Below, in pieces: positions 62,137-64,000 of a stretch of 64,000 bases of DNA. The translations under genes and the position numbers were made by a program. Each line of letters opens with the position of its first letter. The first letter of the stretch is position 1. A model generated the notes under the pieces. The model had not been told where the DNA came from and made no database searches. It saw only the letters and a program-made list of their open reading frames with translations. Source of the stretch: Planctomycetes bacterium B3_Pla (lineage in GTDB: Bacteria > Planctomycetota > Phycisphaerae > Sedimentisphaerales > Anaerobacaceae); contig NJBM01000015.1 of assembly GCA_005223045.1 (NCBI GenBank), forward strand, positions 62,001-126,000. The letters are read 5' to 3'.

Positions 62137-62769
62137 ATGGACGTAAACCAGAACATTGTTGACCGACAGCGGCAATATGAAGATTTGCAGGAACTCGGAG
62201 ATTATTATGCCTCTGTCGGTAATTATGCCCAGGCACAACATTACTACGAGAAAGCAGCCAACCTGGCGCCCGATGAGCCGGGCCCCTACATCGGACTCGG
62301 AGTCGCCGCGTTACAGGAAAACATCCTTGACGATGCTGAAATAGCCTTTAGAGTCGCTTGTCGGCTCGATACCGGTTGTTCCAGGGCCTACGCAGGCCTG
62401 GGTATGGTCGCGCAACAAAAAGCAAATTACAAGCAGGCTTTTGAGATGTACCTGAAATGCCTCGAGCACGATACCGACAACCTGATAGCTCTCCTGGGTC
62501 TGTTTCAAACCTCCTGTCAAATGGGCTCGTTTGCAAAAGTGATCCACTATCTGGAAGTGTACTTAGAGATGCACCCGGGCGACACATCCGTCATGTTTCC
62601 TCTGGCAGCGTTGTACATGAAAGACGGCAGGTTTGAAAAATCCAAAGAAGTCCTCTCGGAGCTTTTGATATCGGACCCGGGTCATCAGGATGCATCAAAT
62701 TTGCTCGAAGAATTAGAACACAATCTGGCCAAAACAGCACAAGGGCCCAAGCCGTCACAGAAAGCATAG
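62137..62769 (+). CDS. TPR protein between glycosyltransferase and fliD
   Basis: A 210-residue protein made of about five TPR units (YASVGNYAQAQHYYEKAANL, AGLGMVAQQKANYKQAFEMY and later copies), with no signal peptide or membrane helix. It is separated by a 57-base gap from the glycosyltransferase. It likely provides a protein-binding surface for that enzyme or for a flagellar export substrate; nothing in the sequence identifies the partner. Confidence 0.65.
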   Translation: MDVNQNIVDRQRQYEDLQELGDYYASVGNYAQAQHYYEKAANLAPDEPGPYIGLGVAALQENILDDAEIAFRVACRLDTGCSRAYAGLGMVAQQKANYKQAFEMYLKCLEHDTDNLIALLGLFQTSCQMGSFAKVIHYLEVYLEMHPGDTSVMFPLAALYMKDGRFEKSKEVLSELLISDPGHQDASNLLEELEHNLAKTAQGPKPSQKA

Positions 62770-62782
62770 GAGGCTAAATCCG

Positions 62783-63115
62783 ATGAGCAATGAGACTGTT
62801 GTGACTATTCCAAACGAACATCTGCGCCTGTTGGACGAGCTGCAGCACCTGCTGAACAGGCAGAAAGAGTTGGTGCGCAAGGGCGATTTCCGCACATCCG
62901 AGGCTCTGACCGTAGAATCAAACGCCATCGTTGACGAACTTGTCAGAACAAAAGTGTTGGAGCAAGCCGAGTTTCGCGGACAGTTTGAACGCCTGGCAAA
63001 GACGTATCGGCAAATAACACTGATGGTCGCAGCGGAAAAAGATCGCCTTGGAAAACAACTAAAGCAGGTTGGCCAGGCCAGAAAAACTCTGAAGGCGTAT
63101 CGTGGCTTCGGCTAA
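62783..63115 (+). CDS. Small coiled-coil protein, FliT/FlgN-like chaperone candidate
   Basis: A 110-residue all-helical protein with GGAGG before the ATG. The helices (LRLLDELQHLLNRQKELVRK and ERLAKTYRQITLMVAAEKDR) and its place directly before fliD resemble FliT, the chaperone of the filament cap. The similarity is in size, helix content and location only. It could also be a second FlgN-like protein. Confidence 0.5.
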   Translation: MSNETVVTIPNEHLRLLDELQHLLNRQKELVRKGDFRTSEALTVESNAIVDELVRTKVLEQAEFRGQFERLAKTYRQITLMVAAEKDRLGKQLKQVGQARKTLKAYRGFG

Positions 63116-63200
63116 GCATACCGCCGGCAAGATTCTCTCATGGCCAAAGGCAGTTTTACCGACAATAAGTAATGGTCGTTTTGATGAATGCAATACATTT

Positions 63201-63208
63201 GCCGATAA
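63201..63208 (+). promoter_or_regulatory. Candidate sigma-28 -10 element of fliD
   Basis: GCCGATAA is the exact sigma-28 -10 consensus, 30 bases upstream of the fliD start, in the gap before a gene that is usually FliA-controlled. The -35 region (TGAT at 63182-63185) matches TAAA poorly. Confidence 0.4.
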
Positions 63209-63237
63209 GATGAATTGAAAAGGGATCGGGGGCAGCC

Positions 63238-64000
63238 ATGGGCGAATTAAGACTTCCAGGTTTGGCAACAGGCATCGACACCGCCGCGCTCATTGAACAG
63301 TTGATGCTGATTAACAGCCGAAGGCTTGCTACGTATCAGGTGCGGAAAATGGGCTTTGAGGAGGAGACCACCGCGCTGAACGAATTGCGGGCAAAGGTCA
63401 ACGCGTTGAACTTGGCAGTCACTGCCATCTCAAATGCCGACTCCATAGAAGTATACAAGGCAAACACCAACGACGCTGATGTATTGGACGTCGCGGTATC
63501 GGAAAATGCTGCGGAAGGCTCCCACTCAATCCTGATAAATCAGTTGGCCACCACCGAAACATGGATACAGGACATCTCCACTTTTGACTACAAGACGGAT
63601 TATGTCGGCGGCGGAACGTTTATTTACTCCTATAACCACCAGGAAAGGCAGATAACCGCCGTTGCCAACGAGACCACGCTCGAGGATATGGTCGGGTTGA
63701 TAAACAATGACGAGGAAAATCCCGGCGTCACCGCCAGCTTGCTGTACCAGGGCGGCAAATACCATCTGATGCTCAGCGGACAGAATACAGGCCAGGATTA
63801 TGAAATATCTGTAAATGCGAGCAGCACGGAAGTATGGGCAAGTTCAACCGCAGGCGGCTCATTTACCGATGACGGGGAAAATGCCGCCCTCGACACTAAA
63901 ATCACGGAACTCGACCAGTTTAGCGGCATACTTGGAGCAGGTGATAATGCGTATATCAGAATCACCGGCAAGGACCATTCTGGTGCCGACATATCGCCGG
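63238..64000 (+). CDS. fliD: Flagellar filament cap protein FliD, 3' truncated by window end
   Basis: The reading frame opens at ATG 63238, with GGGGGCAG nearby, and stays open to the end of the window (254 codons visible). MGELRLPGLATGIDTAALIE is a diagnostic FliD start, followed by QLMLINSRRLATYQVRKMGF. The first 100 residues form the FliD N-terminal helix region, then EGSHSILINQLATTE and beta-rich domains begin. FliD caps the filament and folds incoming flagellin. A sigma-28-like -10 element lies in the gap upstream. Confidence 0.92.
   Translation, partial: MGELRLPGLATGIDTAALIEQLMLINSRRLATYQVRKMGFEEETTALNELRAKVNALNLAVTAISNADSIEVYKANTNDADVLDVAVSENAAEGSHSILINQLATTETWIQDISTFDYKTDYVGGGTFIYSYNHQERQITAVANETTLEDMVGLINNDEENPGVTASLLYQGGKYHLMLSGQNTGQDYEISVNASSTEVWASSTAGGSFTDDGENAALDTKITELDQFSGILGAGDNAYIRITGKDHSGADISP

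Overview
The window looks like a chromosomal stretch from a motile, probably anaerobic planctomycete of the Phycisphaerae type. This is inferred from gene content only: many Tat-exported oxidoreductases and a sulfatase, two hydrazine-synthase-alpha-like cytochromes carrying CxxCH motifs, a glycoside hydrolase, a GH130 phosphorylase, an Nqr complex, rubrerythrin, and a flagellar cluster split into two opposed operons. I saw no rRNA, tRNA, CRISPR array, intact insertion sequence or prophage.

Positions 1-9019 are accessory. They hold the end of an outer-membrane-like protein, a Ser/Tyr-rich exported TPR protein, a Tat-exported Gfo/Idh/MocA oxidoreductase, about 1.2 kb packed with short repeats (3631-4792), a PDZ lipoprotein, and a sodium:solute symporter next to a uroporphyrinogen-decarboxylase-family protein. 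Positions 9458-14513 (minus strand) carry rubrerythrin and nqrB-C-D-E-F plus an unknown 150-residue protein; nqrA is not present. A dodecin, a sulfatase, a GNAT acetyltransferase and a Tat-exported aldo/keto reductase follow.

Positions 18692-28673 form a tightly packed four-gene plus-strand operon: HzsA-like cytochrome fused to a SUMF1-type domain, six-hairpin glycosidase, second HzsA-like cytochrome, and YncE-like propeller with two c-heme sites. All four are predicted to be exported. I read it as a candidate envelope redox module linked to glycan handling; the function is inference. MCE, MerR, GH130, HPP-family and small zinc-ribbon genes fill the stretch to 33.3 kb.

Positions 33.4-64 kb are flagellar. 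A leftward operon runs from two TPR proteins through a sigma-54 activator, fliL, fliM, fliN, flhA, a small membrane protein and fliA to several small unknown genes and a FlgM-like protein. A second sigma-54 activator with a degenerate receiver sits between the two operons. The rightward operon runs flgD, flgE, a PilZ protein, flgF, flgG, flgA, flgH, flgI, flgJ, flgN, flgK, flgL, then a glycosyltransferase, a TPR protein, a small coiled-coil protein and the start of fliD, which runs off the window. Two near-perfect sigma-54 promoters head the two operons and a third, weaker one precedes the glycosyltransferase. This suggests a sigma-54 then sigma-28 hierarchy with both classes of regulator encoded in place.
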